24,233 nucleotides of DNA, taken from NCBI GenBank assembly GCA_946480585.1, contig CAMLKQ010000002.1, forward strand, positions 1 through 24,233, written 5' to 3'. This document shows, one piece after another, positions 1 through 7,690 of this stretch. Made by a program: the position numbers and the translations under genes. Under the pieces are notes generated by a model that saw only the letters and a program-made list of their open reading frames with translations, made no database searches and had not been told where the DNA came from. Origin of the DNA: an uncultured Kangiella sp. GTDB taxonomy: Bacteria; Pseudomonadota; Gammaproteobacteria; Enterobacterales; DSM-103792. The first letter of the stretch is position 1. Every line of letters begins with the position of its first letter.

Positions 1-68
1 CGTCATACCGGCGAAAGCCGGTATCCATTTCGATTACAAATTGGACCCCGGCTTTCGCCGGGGTGACG
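1..68. repeat. paired REP-like palindrome
   Basis: Two stem-loops face each other. The first has stem TACCGGC/GCCGGTA with a GAAA loop (6-23). The second has stem CCCCGGC/GCCGGGG with a TTTC loop (46-63). The arms are bounded by CGTCA at 1-5 and TGACG at 64-68, and by TCCA/TGGA around the central spacer, so the whole block is an imperfect inverted repeat. It starts 19 bp beyond the stop codon of the minus-strand thiolase gene, so it may also protect or end that transcript. Dispersed palindromes of this style are common in Proteobacteria. Only this copy is seen in the window, and it may extend past the left edge. Confidence 0.7.
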
Positions 69-87
69 GATTCTTTCTATAACCTGA

Positions 88-1272
88 TTAAACCAGCTCA
101 ATCGCCATTGCGGTGGCTTCGCCGCCGCCGATGCACAGGCTGGCAACACCGCGCTTCTTGTTCTGGCGGCGCAGCGCGCCGATCAGCGTGACGACGAGGC
201 GAGCGCCCGAGGCACCGATCGGGTGACCGAGTGCGCAAGCACCGCCGTTGACGTTGACCTTGTCATGCGACAGGCCCAGATCTTTCATCGCCGCCATCGC
301 GACCACGGCAAAGGCTTCGTTGATTTCGTACAGATCAACGTCTTTGTCGCTCCAGCCGGTCTTGGCAAACAGCGCCTGCATGGCGCCGACCGGCGCGGTG
401 GTGAACTGGGCCGGCTGACGGGCATGGCCGGAGTGGCCAACGATCTTAGCCAGCGGCTTCAGGCCGCGTTTTTGCGCTTCACTTTGACGCATCAGAACGA
501 GCGCGGCCGAGCCGTCGGAGATCGACGAGGAGTTCGCTGCGGTGACGGTACCGTCTTTGGCGAAGGCGGGTTTCAGGGTCGGGATCTTGTCGATCTTGGC
601 GTTGCCCGGCTGCTCGTCCACTTTCACCAGCGTTTCACCGGCTTTGCTGGCGATGGCAACCGGCGCGATTTCCCATTCGAAAGCGCCATCGGCGATCGCT
701 TTCTGCGCGCGCACGGTCGACGTGATCGCGTATTCATCTTGCTGCTGGCGGGTGAAGCCGTAAGCCTTGGCGGTTTCTTCGGCGAAGGTGCCCATCAGGC
801 GGCCTTTGTCGTAGGCATCTTCGAGGCCGTCGAAGAACATGTGATCGAGCACCTGACCGTGACCGAGGCGCATGCCACCGCGGGCTTTCGGCAACAGATA
901 CGGCGCGTTCGTCATGCTTTCCATACCGCCAGCGACCATCACGTCATTGCTGCCAACGGCAATCAAGTCATGCGCCAGCATCAACGCTTTCATGCCCGAA
1001 CCGCAGACTTTCGAAATGGTAGTGCAGGGCACCGATTGCGGCAGGCCGGCACCGAGCGCAGCTTGCCGGGCTGGCGCCTGACCGAGGCCGGCGTGCAGCA
1101 CGCAGCCCATGAACACTTCCTGCACGTCTTCCGGCTTCAAGCCGGCACGCTCGACCGCGGCCTTGATCGACACTGCACCGAGTTCCGGCGCGGTGAGGCT
1201 ACTCAGAGCGCCCTGAAAACCGCCCATCGCGGTACGGGCAACGGAAACGATGACAACCGGATCGTGCGACAT
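88..1272 (-). CDS. acetyl-CoA acetyltransferase (thiolase)
   Basis: A 394-residue thiolase, the usual family length. Cys90 in SKVCGSGMKA is the acylated nucleophile, Asn318-Glu319 sit in the NEAF motif, His350 is in GHPIGASGAR, and Cys380 is the second catalytic cysteine in CIGGGEATA. The family condenses two acetyl-CoA or cleaves acetoacetyl-CoA in the cytoplasm. The gene is third in a minus-strand set after a LiuR-type regulator and isovaleryl-CoA dehydrogenase, which suggests it cleaves the acetoacetyl-CoA formed at the end of leucine degradation. GGAG lies 9 nt before the ATG. The 189-bp gap upstream holds a long hairpin, so expression may be partly uncoupled from the dehydrogenase. A wider beta-ketothiolase substrate range cannot be excluded. 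Confidence 0.93.
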   Translation of the reverse strand: MSHDPVVIVSVARTAMGGFQGALSSLTAPELGAVSIKAAVERAGLKPEDVQEVFMGCVLHAGLGQAPARQAALGAGLPQSVPCTTISKVCGSGMKALMLAHDLIAVGSNDVMVAGGMESMTNAPYLLPKARGGMRLGHGQVLDHMFFDGLEDAYDKGRLMGTFAEETAKAYGFTRQQQDEYAITSTVRAQKAIADGAFEWEIAPVAIASKAGETLVKVDEQPGNAKIDKIPTLKPAFAKDGTVTAANSSSISDGSAALVLMRQSEAQKRGLKPLAKIVGHSGHARQPAQFTTAPVGAMQALFAKTGWSDKDVDLYEINEAFAVVAMAAMKDLGLSHDKVNVNGGACALGHPIGASGARLVVTLIGALRRQNKKRGVASLCIGGGEATAMAIELV

Positions 1273-1359
1273 GCTGAAAGCTCCATTTTGGGTCTAGAGC
1301 CCGGACTGGAATCGGGCCAAGGTAAATGCTGGGTCAGTATTGTCCGCCATCCTTGGCAG

Positions 1360-1393
1360 AACGGTGAATCCGACTTGTGCCGGATTCACCGTT
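1360..1393. other. perfect 13-bp hairpin between liuA-like gene and thiolase gene
   Basis: AACGGTGAATCCG (1360-1372) and CGGATTCACCGTT (1381-1393) pair perfectly around an 8-nt loop. There is no T-run after it on the minus strand, the direction in which both flanking genes are read, so it is not a standard intrinsic terminator. It may be an mRNA-stabilising or processing stem. A separate weaker pair, TATGCC/GGCATA around a T-rich loop, lies at about 1424-1449. Confidence 0.55.
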
Positions 1394-1461
1394 GGCGCGA
1401 TTTGCGCTAGCTATCGCGCTGGTTATGCCGTTCTGTTTTTTTTGGCATAGGCCGGAACGCG

Positions 1462-2622
1462 TTACATCGTCTCTTTGAACAGCTCGCGGCCGATCAACAT
1501 GCGGCGGATTTCGCTGGTGCCAGCGCCAATTTCGTAAAGCTTGGCGTCGCGCAGCAGGCGACCGGTCGAGTATTCATTGATGTAGCCATTGCCACCGAGT
1601 ATCTGGATGGCATCGAGCGCCATCTGGGTGGCTTTTTCCGCGGCGTACAGAATGACGCCGGCGGCATCCTTGCGGGTGGTCTCGCCACGATCGCAGGCTT
1701 TGGCAACGGTGTACACATAGGCACGGCAGGCATTCAGCGTGGTGTACATGTCAGCTACTTTGCCCTGAATGAGCTGGAATTCGCCGATGGCCTGGCCGAA
1801 TTGCTTGCGCTCATGAATGTAAGGCACGACGACATCCATGCAAGCCTGCATGATGCCGAGCGGGCCAGCCGACAGCACCACGCGCTCGTAATCCAGACCG
1901 CTCATCAAGACTTTGACGCCTTCGTTGAGCTTGCCGAGGATGTTCGCTTCCGGCACTTCGCAATCGATGAACACGAGCTCGCAGGTATCCGAACCGCGCA
2001 TGCCGAGCTTGTCGAGCTTTTGCGCGGTGCTGAAGCCTTTCATGCCTTTTTCGATGATGAAGGCGGTGATGCCTTTCGGGCCGGCGTTGACATCGGTCTT
2101 GGCGTAAACAACCAGCGTGTCGGCATGCGGACCGTTGGTGATCCACATCTTGTTGCCGTTCAGCACATAGACGTCGCCTTTTTTCTCGGCGCGCAGCTTC
2201 ATGCTGACCACGTCGGAGCCGGCGCCGGGCTCGGACATCGCCAATGCACCGACATGCTCGCCGCTGATCAATTTCGGCAGGTATTTCGCGCGCTGGGCGT
2301 CATTGCCGTTCTTGCGGATCTGGTTGACGCACAGGTTCGAGTGCGCGCCGTAAGCAAGACCGACCGAGGCCGAGGCCCGGCTGATTTCTTCCATCGCGAC
2401 CACGTGCTCGAGGTAGCCCATGCCGGCACCGCCCCATTTCTCCTCGACGGTGATGCCGAGCACTCCCAGCTCACCGAGCTTGCGCCACAGTGGCATCGGG
2501 AAGGCATTGTTGTGATCCACCTCGGCAGCGATCGGGGCGATTTCCTTTTCGGCAAACGCGCGAACCGAATCCCGAATCATGTCGGCGGTATCGCCGAGGG
2601 CAAAATTGAGAGTGGGGTACAT
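1462..2622 (-). CDS. liuA: isovaleryl-CoA dehydrogenase
   Basis: A 386-residue acyl-CoA dehydrogenase that oxidises isovaleryl-CoA to 3-methylcrotonyl-CoA with FAD, passing electrons to electron-transfer flavoprotein. The first family signature is at residues 126-138 ([13 protein letters not shown]) and the second around 340-361 ([16 protein letters not shown]). Glu246 in [12 protein letters not shown] is in the position of the catalytic base used by isovaleryl-CoA dehydrogenases, rather than the C-terminal Glu of short-chain enzymes, where this protein has YEIGAGTSE. The gene lies 45 bp after a LiuR-type regulator gene, which supports the leucine-pathway assignment. The other expected genes (methylcrotonyl-CoA carboxylase, hydratase, HMG-CoA lyase) are not in the window. 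Confidence 0.93.
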   Translation of the reverse strand: MYPTLNFALGDTADMIRDSVRAFAEKEIAPIAAEVDHNNAFPMPLWRKLGELGVLGITVEEKWGGAGMGYLEHVVAMEEISRASASVGLAYGAHSNLCVNQIRKNGNDAQRAKYLPKLISGEHVGALAMSEPGAGSDVVSMKLRAEKKGDVYVLNGNKMWITNGPHADTLVVYAKTDVNAGPKGITAFIIEKGMKGFSTAQKLDKLGMRGSDTCELVFIDCEVPEANILGKLNEGVKVLMSGLDYERVVLSAGPLGIMQACMDVVVPYIHERKQFGQAIGEFQLIQGKVADMYTTLNACRAYVYTVAKACDRGETTRKDAAGVILYAAEKATQMALDAIQILGGNGYINEYSTGRLLRDAKLYEIGAGTSEIRRMLIGRELFKETM

Positions 2623-2667
2623 GGCTTGCTAATGCTCCTGGCGTGAAGTCCGGCAACTGATGCGTGG

Positions 2668-3042
2668 TCAGCTGCGTGGGTTGTCGGTGGTGATACGGTT
2701 TTCGATGGCGTCCAGTTCGGCCAGCATGTGGTCGATGTCCGCTTTTTGCTGCTGCAGCTGGGCACGCCGGCGAGCGAGTTTTGCGCGCAACAGCTGGGCT
2801 TGCAGTTCCTCGCCTTGCGGCAGGTCGTACAGGTCGATGATTTCGCGGATTTCCGCCAACGAAAAACCGACGCTCTTGCCGCGCAGGATCAACGCAACGC
2901 GAACCCGGTCCCGGTTGCTGTAAATGCGTTGCTGACCGGCCCGTTGTGGCGACAGCAGGCCTTCGTCCTCGTAGTGACGCAGCGAACGGGGCGTCACATC
3001 GAACTCGCGGGCCAAATCGGTAATGGAGAACGTCTGGTTCAT
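2668..3042 (-). CDS. liuR: MerR-family regulator, LiuR type
   Basis: A 124-residue MerR-family protein. It has an N-terminal winged helix-turn-helix (ITDLAREFDVTPRSLRHYED, then GLL and QQRIYSNRD) and a C-terminal helix of about 45 residues rich in Arg, Gln and Leu that should form the dimer coiled coil. There is no metal-binding cysteine cluster, so it is not a metal sensor. LiuR-type proteins control branched-chain amino-acid breakdown genes, and the gene downstream is isovaleryl-CoA dehydrogenase. A perfect palindrome 40 bp upstream is the likely operator and suggests autoregulation. I chose the ATG at 3042. A TTG three codons earlier is possible, and neither has a strong ribosome binding site. 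Confidence 0.88.
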   Translation of the reverse strand: MNQTFSITDLAREFDVTPRSLRHYEDEGLLSPQRAGQQRIYSNRDRVRVALILRGKSVGFSLAEIREIIDLYDLPQGEELQAQLLRAKLARRRAQLQQQKADIDHMLAELDAIENRITTDNPRS

Positions 3043-3081
3043 GGAGGCCAACCTGCAGCAGAGCCAAAAAGGGTAACCGAG

Positions 3082-3099
3082 CTTTACGTTAACGTAAAG
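3082..3099. promoter_or_regulatory. probable LiuR operator
   Basis: CTTTACGTTAACGTAAAG is a perfect 18-bp palindrome. Its TTTACG/CGTAAA arms closely resemble the motif described for LiuR regulators in Proteobacteria. It sits 40 bp upstream of the regulator gene and is flanked by two direct copies of GGTAACC (3072-3078 and 3099-3105). Confidence 0.75.
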
Positions 3100-3389
3100 G
3101 TAACCTGACCTGTTCCGACCAGCAAGGGGTCCTGATGCAAGTGCTTGAATCTTGGTGAGCCGACGCTATCGCCAGGTCAGTTATCGAATGAATAAAAATC
3201 AATAAAAACATATTGATAGGGTATGTTTTTAAAGTCGTTTTCAGGTGATGCTTGAGCTTTTCCTTATGCCGTTTTTGTCGTTGCGGCGGGGTAGGCCCTG
3301 TACTACGGTTAGTTCAGGAAACGGCTGCTTGCGGGCGGCTTTGCCCGGGCGTCGCTTCCGTTTTCTGGCTGAACAGTGAGGTGAGCATC
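3100..3389 (+). other. rmf upstream region with overlapping palindromes and a structured leader
   Basis: No gene is seen here. An AT-rich block holds two perfect inverted repeats that share bases: ATCAATA/TATTGAT (3198-3204 and 3211-3217) and AAAAACATA/TATGTTTTT (3204-3212 and 3222-3230). Further on, GGAAACGG (3317-3324) pairs with CCGTTTTC (3358-3365, one G:U pair) around an inner GGGC/GCCC stem. This would give the rmf mRNA a folded leader. The rmf promoter should lie in the AT-rich block, but I cannot place its -35 and -10 with confidence. Confidence 0.5.
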
Positions 3390-3563
3390 ATGAAGAGACA
3401 AAAGCGTGATCGCATGAGCCGTGCCCATACCCGGGGCTATCAGGCGGGGCTGGAGGGCAAGTCGAAAGAAACCTGTCCTTACGCCACGAATGATGTCCGC
3501 GAGCATTGGATGGGAGGCTGGCGCGAAGCGCGCATGAGTCTCAATGGTGAAAATCTGCTCTGA
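3390..3563 (+). CDS. rmf: ribosome modulation factor
   Basis: A 57-residue basic protein that begins MKRQKRDRMSRAHTRGYQAG, close to E. coli RMF, and keeps the family segments GKSKETCPY and WMGGWREA. RMF binds the 30S subunit near the anti-Shine-Dalgarno region and drives formation of 100S ribosome dimers in stationary phase or starvation. An in-frame open stretch runs further upstream, but family length and a strong GAGGTGA ribosome binding site about 6 nt before this ATG fix the start. The gene is monocistronic: a strong terminator follows within 35 bp. The 340-bp upstream gap with palindromes suggests dedicated regulation. Confidence 0.97.
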   Translation: MKRQKRDRMSRAHTRGYQAGLEGKSKETCPYATNDVREHWMGGWREARMSLNGENLL

Positions 3564-3594
3564 TCGGCAGGAATCTGTATCTCCAGTCACCTTG

Positions 3595-3619
3595 ACGCGG
3601 CCTTCGGGCCGCGTTTTTT
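3595..3619 (+). terminator. intrinsic terminator of rmf
   Basis: CGCGGCC, a TTCG tetraloop, then GGCCGCG, followed by six Ts (3614-3619). It is a compact perfect stem with an extra-stable loop, 31 bp after the rmf stop codon. Confidence 0.93.
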
Positions 3620-3631
3620 CTGTCTGAAGAC

Positions 3632-3660
3632 TTCATCGGCTTAAAACCTTCCGGTATTCT
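3632..3660 (+). promoter_or_regulatory. probable promoter of tRNA-Ser
   Basis: A TATTCT -10 element (3655-3660) lies 17 bp after a weak TTCATC -35 element (3632-3637). A GC-rich discriminator follows, as is usual for stable-RNA promoters. The predicted start near 3667 is 10 nt before the tRNA. The rmf terminator just upstream implies that the tRNA needs its own promoter. Confidence 0.5.
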
Positions 3661-3676
3661 TGCCGCCCCGCGCTCC

Positions 3677-3766
3677 GGAGAGATGGCAGAGCGGTTGAAT
3701 GCACCGGTCTTGAAAACCGGCGACGGCGTAAGTCGTCCGTGGGTTCGAATCCCACTCTCTCCGCCA
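3677..3766 (+). tRNA. serT: tRNA-Ser (anticodon TGA)
   Basis: A 90-nt type II tRNA. The acceptor stem is GGAGAGA/TCTCTCC, the D-arm begins TGGCAGAGCGGTTGAA, and the anticodon loop is CTTGAAA with TGA at 3711-3713. It has a long variable arm, the T-loop GTTCGAATC and an encoded CCA end. It reads UCA/UCG-type serine codons. It stands alone between rmf and the gacA-like gene. Confidence 0.97.
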
Positions 3767-4064
3767 TATTACGTTCTGTCCTTCCCTTTGCTGCCCGTGA
3801 CTATCGTTGTCGAGACTCATTCTCGAATCGCCTGCTGCCTGCAAAATGGGCTGTGCAGAATCTGAACAAACCGACCGTTCGGCTGCCGGTTGCCTGAGAA
3901 AATCGCTGTTAGGTGCAAAGAAAACTGACAGCTGAGTTGTGCTTGTCTCCTTTGCCGCGCCGCAGTAACGTAGCCGAACCGGTCGGCCGGTCCTCCGCAC
4001 GAACAAGACCCAAACGCCGACCGGTTTTCGATTCGATTATCCAATCGGCCAGGGGAGACAAGCG
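3767..4064 (+). other. intergenic region before gacA-like gene
   Basis: This 298-bp stretch contains no gene I can support. It must hold the promoter of the response regulator, but I see no clear -35/-10 pair. The ribosome binding site AGGGGAG (4051-4057), 7 nt before the GTG start, is the only clear element. Confidence 0.4.
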
Positions 4065-4709
4065 GTGATCAAAGTGCTGTTGGCAGACGATCACGATTTG
4101 GTGCGGACGGGGGTCAAGCGCCTGTTGGAAGATGCAGGCGACATCAAGGTCATTGGCGAAGCCGCTTCCGGCGAAGATGCGATCAAGCTGGCGCGCGAGT
4201 TGAAACCGCAAGTGGTGTTGATGGATGCCAACATGCCGGGCATCGGCGGTCTGGAAGCCACCAAGCGTATTTTGCGGCAAGTGCCGGAAGCCAAAATCAT
4301 TGCGCTGACCGTGCACGGTGATGAGCCGTTCCCTTCCAAGTTCTTGCAAGCCGGCGCCCACGGTTACCTGACCAAGGGCGCTGATGTGCAGGAAATGGTG
4401 CGGGCGATTCGGCAGGTAGCCGGTGGTCGCCGCTATATTGCAGCCGATGTTGCTCAGCAGATGGCGCTGCGTCAGGTCACCGATGACAGCGACAGCCCGT
4501 TTGAAACCTTGTCGGAGCGCGAAACCCAGGTGATGTTGATGGTCACCCAAGGCTGCAAGGTGCAGGATATTGCCGACAAGCTCTGCTTGTCGCCAAAAAC
4601 CGTCAATAGCTATCGTTATCGCCTGTTTGAAAAACTGAAAGTGACCAGCGATGTCGAGCTGACTCATTTGGCCATTCGGCATGGTGTGGTACAAACCCAA
4701 ACCAGCTGA
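4065..4709 (+). CDS. uvrY: GacA/UvrY-family two-component response regulator
   Basis: A 214-residue NarL-type response regulator. The receiver domain covers about residues 1-120, with acidic pocket Asp8-Asp9, phosphoacceptor Asp54 (VVLMDANMPG), Thr82 and Lys104 (YLTKGA). A LuxR-type helix-turn-helix covers about 146-207 (LSERETQVMLMVTQG, then LSPKTVNSYRYRLFEKL). GacA/UvrY is phosphorylated by GacS/BarA and activates small RNAs that titrate CsrA/RsmA. Placement directly before uvrC is the classic uvrY-uvrC arrangement and supports this subfamily over other NarL-type regulators. It starts at GTG with an excellent ribosome binding site. A terminator separates it from uvrC, so the two are not simply one transcript. 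Confidence 0.93.
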   Translation: MIKVLLADDHDLVRTGVKRLLEDAGDIKVIGEAASGEDAIKLARELKPQVVLMDANMPGIGGLEATKRILRQVPEAKIIALTVHGDEPFPSKFLQAGAHGYLTKGADVQEMVRAIRQVAGGRRYIAADVAQQMALRQVTDDSDSPFETLSERETQVMLMVTQGCKVQDIADKLCLSPKTVNSYRYRLFEKLKVTSDVELTHLAIRHGVVQTQTS

Positions 4710-4735
4710 TCGTTGTGACGATTTTCACGATTGCC

Positions 4736-4769
4736 AGAACCAGCGCTTTAATAGCGCTGGTTCTGTTTT
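4736..4769 (+). terminator. intrinsic terminator between gacA-like gene and uvrC
   Basis: AGAACCAGCGC (4736-4746) pairs perfectly with GCGCTGGTTCT (4754-4764) around a 7-nt loop, followed by GTTTTA. The T-run is short, so read-through into uvrC is plausible. Confidence 0.8.
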
Positions 4770-4819
4770 AAGCCCAGCCTGAGTTTGACGGCAGGGCACT
4801 TGAGCATACCGATTCCGAA

Positions 4820-6685
4820 ATGACCGACTCCATTCCCGTAACCACCCTCACCGAAAAGGGCTTGCTGATCCACGAGCCGGAGCGGTTGGCCGAGACACTC
4901 AAGTTGCTGAGTACCGAACCCGGTGTGTATCGGATGCTGGCGGGCAATGGCGAAGTGTTGTACGTCGGCAAGGCCAAGAATCTGAAGAAGCGGGTCAGCA
5001 GTTATTTCCGCCGCGAGCATGACAGCATCAAGACCGAAGTGCTGGTCGGCCAGATTGCCGATATTCATGTCACGCTGACCCATTCAGAAAGCGAAGCGCT
5101 GGTGCTGGAATACAACCTGATTCAGGAATTCCAGCCGCGTTTCAATATCCTGCTGCGCGACGACAAGTCGTATCCGTATGTCTTTCTGTCTGGCGAAACC
5201 TACCCACGGCTGGCCATTCACCGTGGTCCGCGCAAGGAAAAAGGCCGTTATTTCGGCCCGTTCCCGAGTGCCGGCGCCGTGCGGCAAAGCCTGTTGCTGC
5301 TGCAGAAGTTGTTCCATGTCCGGCAGTGTGAAAACAGCTATTTTGCCAATCGCACACGGCCGTGCCTGCAATATCAGATTGGCCGCTGTACCGCGCCCTG
5401 TGTCGGCTATGTCACGCCGGAAGAATACGATCGGGACGTCCGGCTGACCGCGATGTTTTATGAAGGTCGCAATCAGGATGTGATTAGCGAACTCGCCAAG
5501 CAAATGGAGCAAGCGGCTGGCGAGCTGCAGTTCGAAAAAGCTGCGCAGCTGCGTGATCAGATCGCTCAGCTGCGGCGGGTACTGGATCGGCAACGGGTGT
5601 CGGCCGACAGCGGCGATGTCGATGTGGTGGCCGGCGTGATCGAGAAAGGGCTGGCCTGTGTTTATGTGCTGTATGTCCGCGATGGCCGGGTCAGTGGCAG
5701 CCATTGCGTGATGCCAGAGTTGCCGGCTGGCGCCGATGTCGATGATTTGATCGACGCGTTCCTGAACCAGTTTTATCTTGCCGAGCGCGATATCCCGCGC
5801 GAGATCATTCACAACGCCAGCGAATTCGACGGCGAGTCGCTTACCGCGCTGTTGGAGCAGCGGGCAGGGCGGAAGTTGCGCATTGCCAATTCGGTGCGTG
5901 GCGATCGCGCTGCGTGGTTGCAGATGGCGATCAAGAACGCCCAGAACAGCATCGCCAGTCGATTTGCCCAGCAGGCGGAAGGGCAGAAGCGTGGCGAGCA
6001 GATGCGCGAGCTGTTCGGTCTCGATGTGGTGCCGCAGCGCTTCGAATGCTTTGACATCAGCCACACCATGGGCGAGCAGACTGTCGCCTCTTGCGTGGTG
6101 TTCGATCTGAATGGTCCACGCAAGAGCGATTACCGGCGCTTCAATATCGAAGGCATTACCGGTGGCGACGATTACGCAGCGATGTATCAGGCGCTGTCGC
6201 GCCGTTACGCCCGGCTCAAGCGCGGTGAAGGCCAGCTGCCAGATGTCTTGTTCATTGACGGTGGCCCCGGCCAGCTGGCGCAGGCCGAGAAAATTCTCGA
6301 TGAGCTGCAAATCGACAACGTGCTCGCGGTCGGCATCAGCAAGGGCCCGGATCGGCGCGCTGGTCAGGAAGAGTTGCACTTGTCGGGCCGTGCCGCGCCC
6401 TTGCAGTTGCCGCCGGATGCGAGTCTGCTGCATTTCATCCAGCACATTCGCGACGAGGCACACCGCTTTGCCATCACCGGTCACCGGGCGCGGCGGGAGA
6501 AGAAGCGCAGCCGCTCGCCGCTGGAAGGTATCGATGGGGTCGGGCCACAGCGCAGGCGGGAATTGCTGCGTCGGTTTGGCGGCTTGCAGGAATTGATGAA
6601 AGCCGGCGTCGACGACATCGCTGCGGTGCCCGGTATCAGCCGGACATTGGCGGAGCGCATTCATGCTGCACTCCATCCCAATTGA
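4820..6685 (+). CDS. uvrC: excinuclease ABC subunit C
   Basis: A 621-residue UvrC, the nuclease that cuts both sides of a lesion in nucleotide excision repair with UvrA and UvrB. The GIY-YIG domain starts at residue 34 (PGVYRM, then YVGKAKNLKKR). Four cysteines at 170, 182, 190 and 194 have the same spacing as the Fe-S cluster ligands of E. coli UvrC. A UVR (UvrB-contact) motif lies at about 218-253. The RNase H-like 5'-nuclease domain includes ECFDISHTMGE and LFIDGGPGQLAQAEK. Helix-hairpin-helix repeats close the protein (LEGIDGVGPQRRRELL, AAVPGISRTLAERIHAAL). The N-terminus is about 15 residues longer than in E. coli. The ATG has no clear ribosome binding site, so a TTG at codon 15 is an alternative start. 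Confidence 0.97.
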   Translation: MTDSIPVTTLTEKGLLIHEPERLAETLKLLSTEPGVYRMLAGNGEVLYVGKAKNLKKRVSSYFRREHDSIKTEVLVGQIADIHVTLTHSESEALVLEYNLIQEFQPRFNILLRDDKSYPYVFLSGETYPRLAIHRGPRKEKGRYFGPFPSAGAVRQSLLLLQKLFHVRQCENSYFANRTRPCLQYQIGRCTAPCVGYVTPEEYDRDVRLTAMFYEGRNQDVISELAKQMEQAAGELQFEKAAQLRDQIAQLRRVLDRQRVSADSGDVDVVAGVIEKGLACVYVLYVRDGRVSGSHCVMPELPAGADVDDLIDAFLNQFYLAERDIPREIIHNASEFDGESLTALLEQRAGRKLRIANSVRGDRAAWLQMAIKNAQNSIASRFAQQAEGQKRGEQMRELFGLDVVPQRFECFDISHTMGEQTVASCVVFDLNGPRKSDYRRFNIEGITGGDDYAAMYQALSRRYARLKRGEGQLPDVLFIDGGPGQLAQAEKILDELQIDNVLAVGISKGPDRRAGQEELHLSGRAAPLQLPPDASLLHFIQHIRDEAHRFAITGHRARREKKRSRSPLEGIDGVGPQRRRELLRRFGGLQELMKAGVDDIAAVPGISRTLAERIHAALHPN

Positions 6686-6826
6686 GCAAGGCTTGTCTCG
6701 ACATGGCTGGATAGCTGGTGCCAGCGCGTGCGGCGTCACAAGCTTTTGCCGGCTCGAACTGGCATACTGCGCGCCATCGCCAAGCCGCGTTTGACCAAGC
6801 CGCGATAGACGGCCAACCGGACCTGT

Positions 6827-7387
6827 ATGACCATCCCCAATATCCTGACGTTGATCCGAATCGCCCTGATCCCGGCCTTCGTGGTCTGCTTCTACCTGCC
6901 CTGGAAATGGCATTACCTCGCCAGCGCCGCCATTTTTGCGCTGGCCGGCTTCACCGATTGGCTGGATGGCTTTGTCGCCCGTCGACTCGGCCAGACCTCG
7001 CCGCTTGGCGCCTTCCTGGACCCGGTCGCGGACAAGCTGATGGTGGCGGTGGCGCTGGTGCTGCTGGTCGAGCGTCATGCCAGCCCATGGCTGGCGGTGC
7101 CGGCCTTCGTGATCATCTCCCGCGAAATCACCATTTCCGCGCTGCGTGAGTGGATGGCGGAGCTGGGTAACCGGGCTGCGGTCAAGGTTTCGGCCATCGG
7201 CAAAATCAAGACAGCGTGCCAGATGCTGGCCATTGTGGTACTGCTGGCCAATCCGCCGGGTTGGGACAATCCATGGGTCCAGTTGGGCCATGTTTTGTTG
7301 GATGTCGCGGTGGTGTTCACGTTGTGGTCGATGGTGATCTACCTGCGTGCCGCGTGGCCGACACTGCGCGCAAATGCCGGAAAATAA
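6827..7387 (+). CDS. pgsA: CDP-diacylglycerol-glycerol-3-phosphate 3-phosphatidyltransferase
   Basis: A 186-residue inner-membrane enzyme that makes phosphatidylglycerol phosphate from CDP-diacylglycerol and glycerol 3-phosphate, the committed step to phosphatidylglycerol and cardiolipin. The CDP-alcohol phosphotransferase motif is complete: Asp47-Gly48, Ala51-Arg52, Gly61, Asp65 and Asp69 (DGFVARR, then GAFLDPVADK). Several hydrophobic membrane segments flank it. The N-terminus MTIPNILTLIRIALIP is typical of PgsA. It lies 141 bp after uvrC and just before the tRNA array, the gene order known in E. coli. The ribosome binding site is weak. Confidence 0.96.
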   Translation: MTIPNILTLIRIALIPAFVVCFYLPWKWHYLASAAIFALAGFTDWLDGFVARRLGQTSPLGAFLDPVADKLMVAVALVLLVERHASPWLAVPAFVIISREITISALREWMAELGNRAAVKVSAIGKIKTACQMLAIVVLLANPPGWDNPWVQLGHVLLDVAVVFTLWSMVIYLRAAWPTLRANAGK

Positions 7388-7433
7388 AGCTGTTTATGCT
7401 TTGACCAAGTTGAAAAAATCCTTTCATCTTGGC

Positions 7434-7461
7434 TTGACAGGGGTCCGGCAACCAGTAAAAT
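7434..7461 (+). promoter_or_regulatory. promoter of the tRNA Gly-Cys-Gly-Leu array
   Basis: A consensus -35 TTGACA (7434-7439) is followed after 16 bp by TAAAAT (7456-7461) and a GC-rich discriminator (GCGCCCC) typical of stringently controlled stable-RNA promoters. The predicted start near 7468 is 6 nt before the first tRNA. Confidence 0.88.
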
Positions 7462-7473
7462 GCGCCCCGCATT

Positions 7474-7549
<76 letters not shown>

Positions 7550-7570
7550 GAATTTTGTAGTCAGGTAACA

Positions 7571-7614
7571 AACCTCGGCGCCGAGACAGGCATCAAGTCC
7601 AGCCGGGGTTTTTT
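7571..7614 (+). terminator. possible terminator or processing stem between tRNA-Gly and tRNA-Cys
   Basis: AACCTCGGC (7571-7579) can pair with GCCGGGGTT (7602-7610, one G:U pair), followed by TTTTTT (7609-7614). The 22-nt loop is long. A competing perfect palindrome CTCGGCGCCGAG lies inside it. It may weaken transcription of the distal tRNAs or guide RNase processing. Confidence 0.35.
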
Positions 7615-7690
7615 GTTTCAGTGCGGCAGCGCGGCGTTGAAACAATGGCAGTGCTTGGATGTAGTGCGATGTGAGAACATCGTGCGCCAC

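Noticed and set aside
223..1410. A 395-codon open frame on the plus strand opposite the thiolase gene
   Set aside because: It is an antisense shadow of the thiolase gene with its complete catalytic motifs. The predicted protein has no family features.
5084..7291. A 735-codon open frame on the minus strand opposite uvrC and pgsA
   Set aside because: It mirrors the codon pattern of uvrC and pgsA, has a low-complexity composition rich in His, Gln and Arg, and shows no recognisable domain. It is a GC-driven antisense frame.
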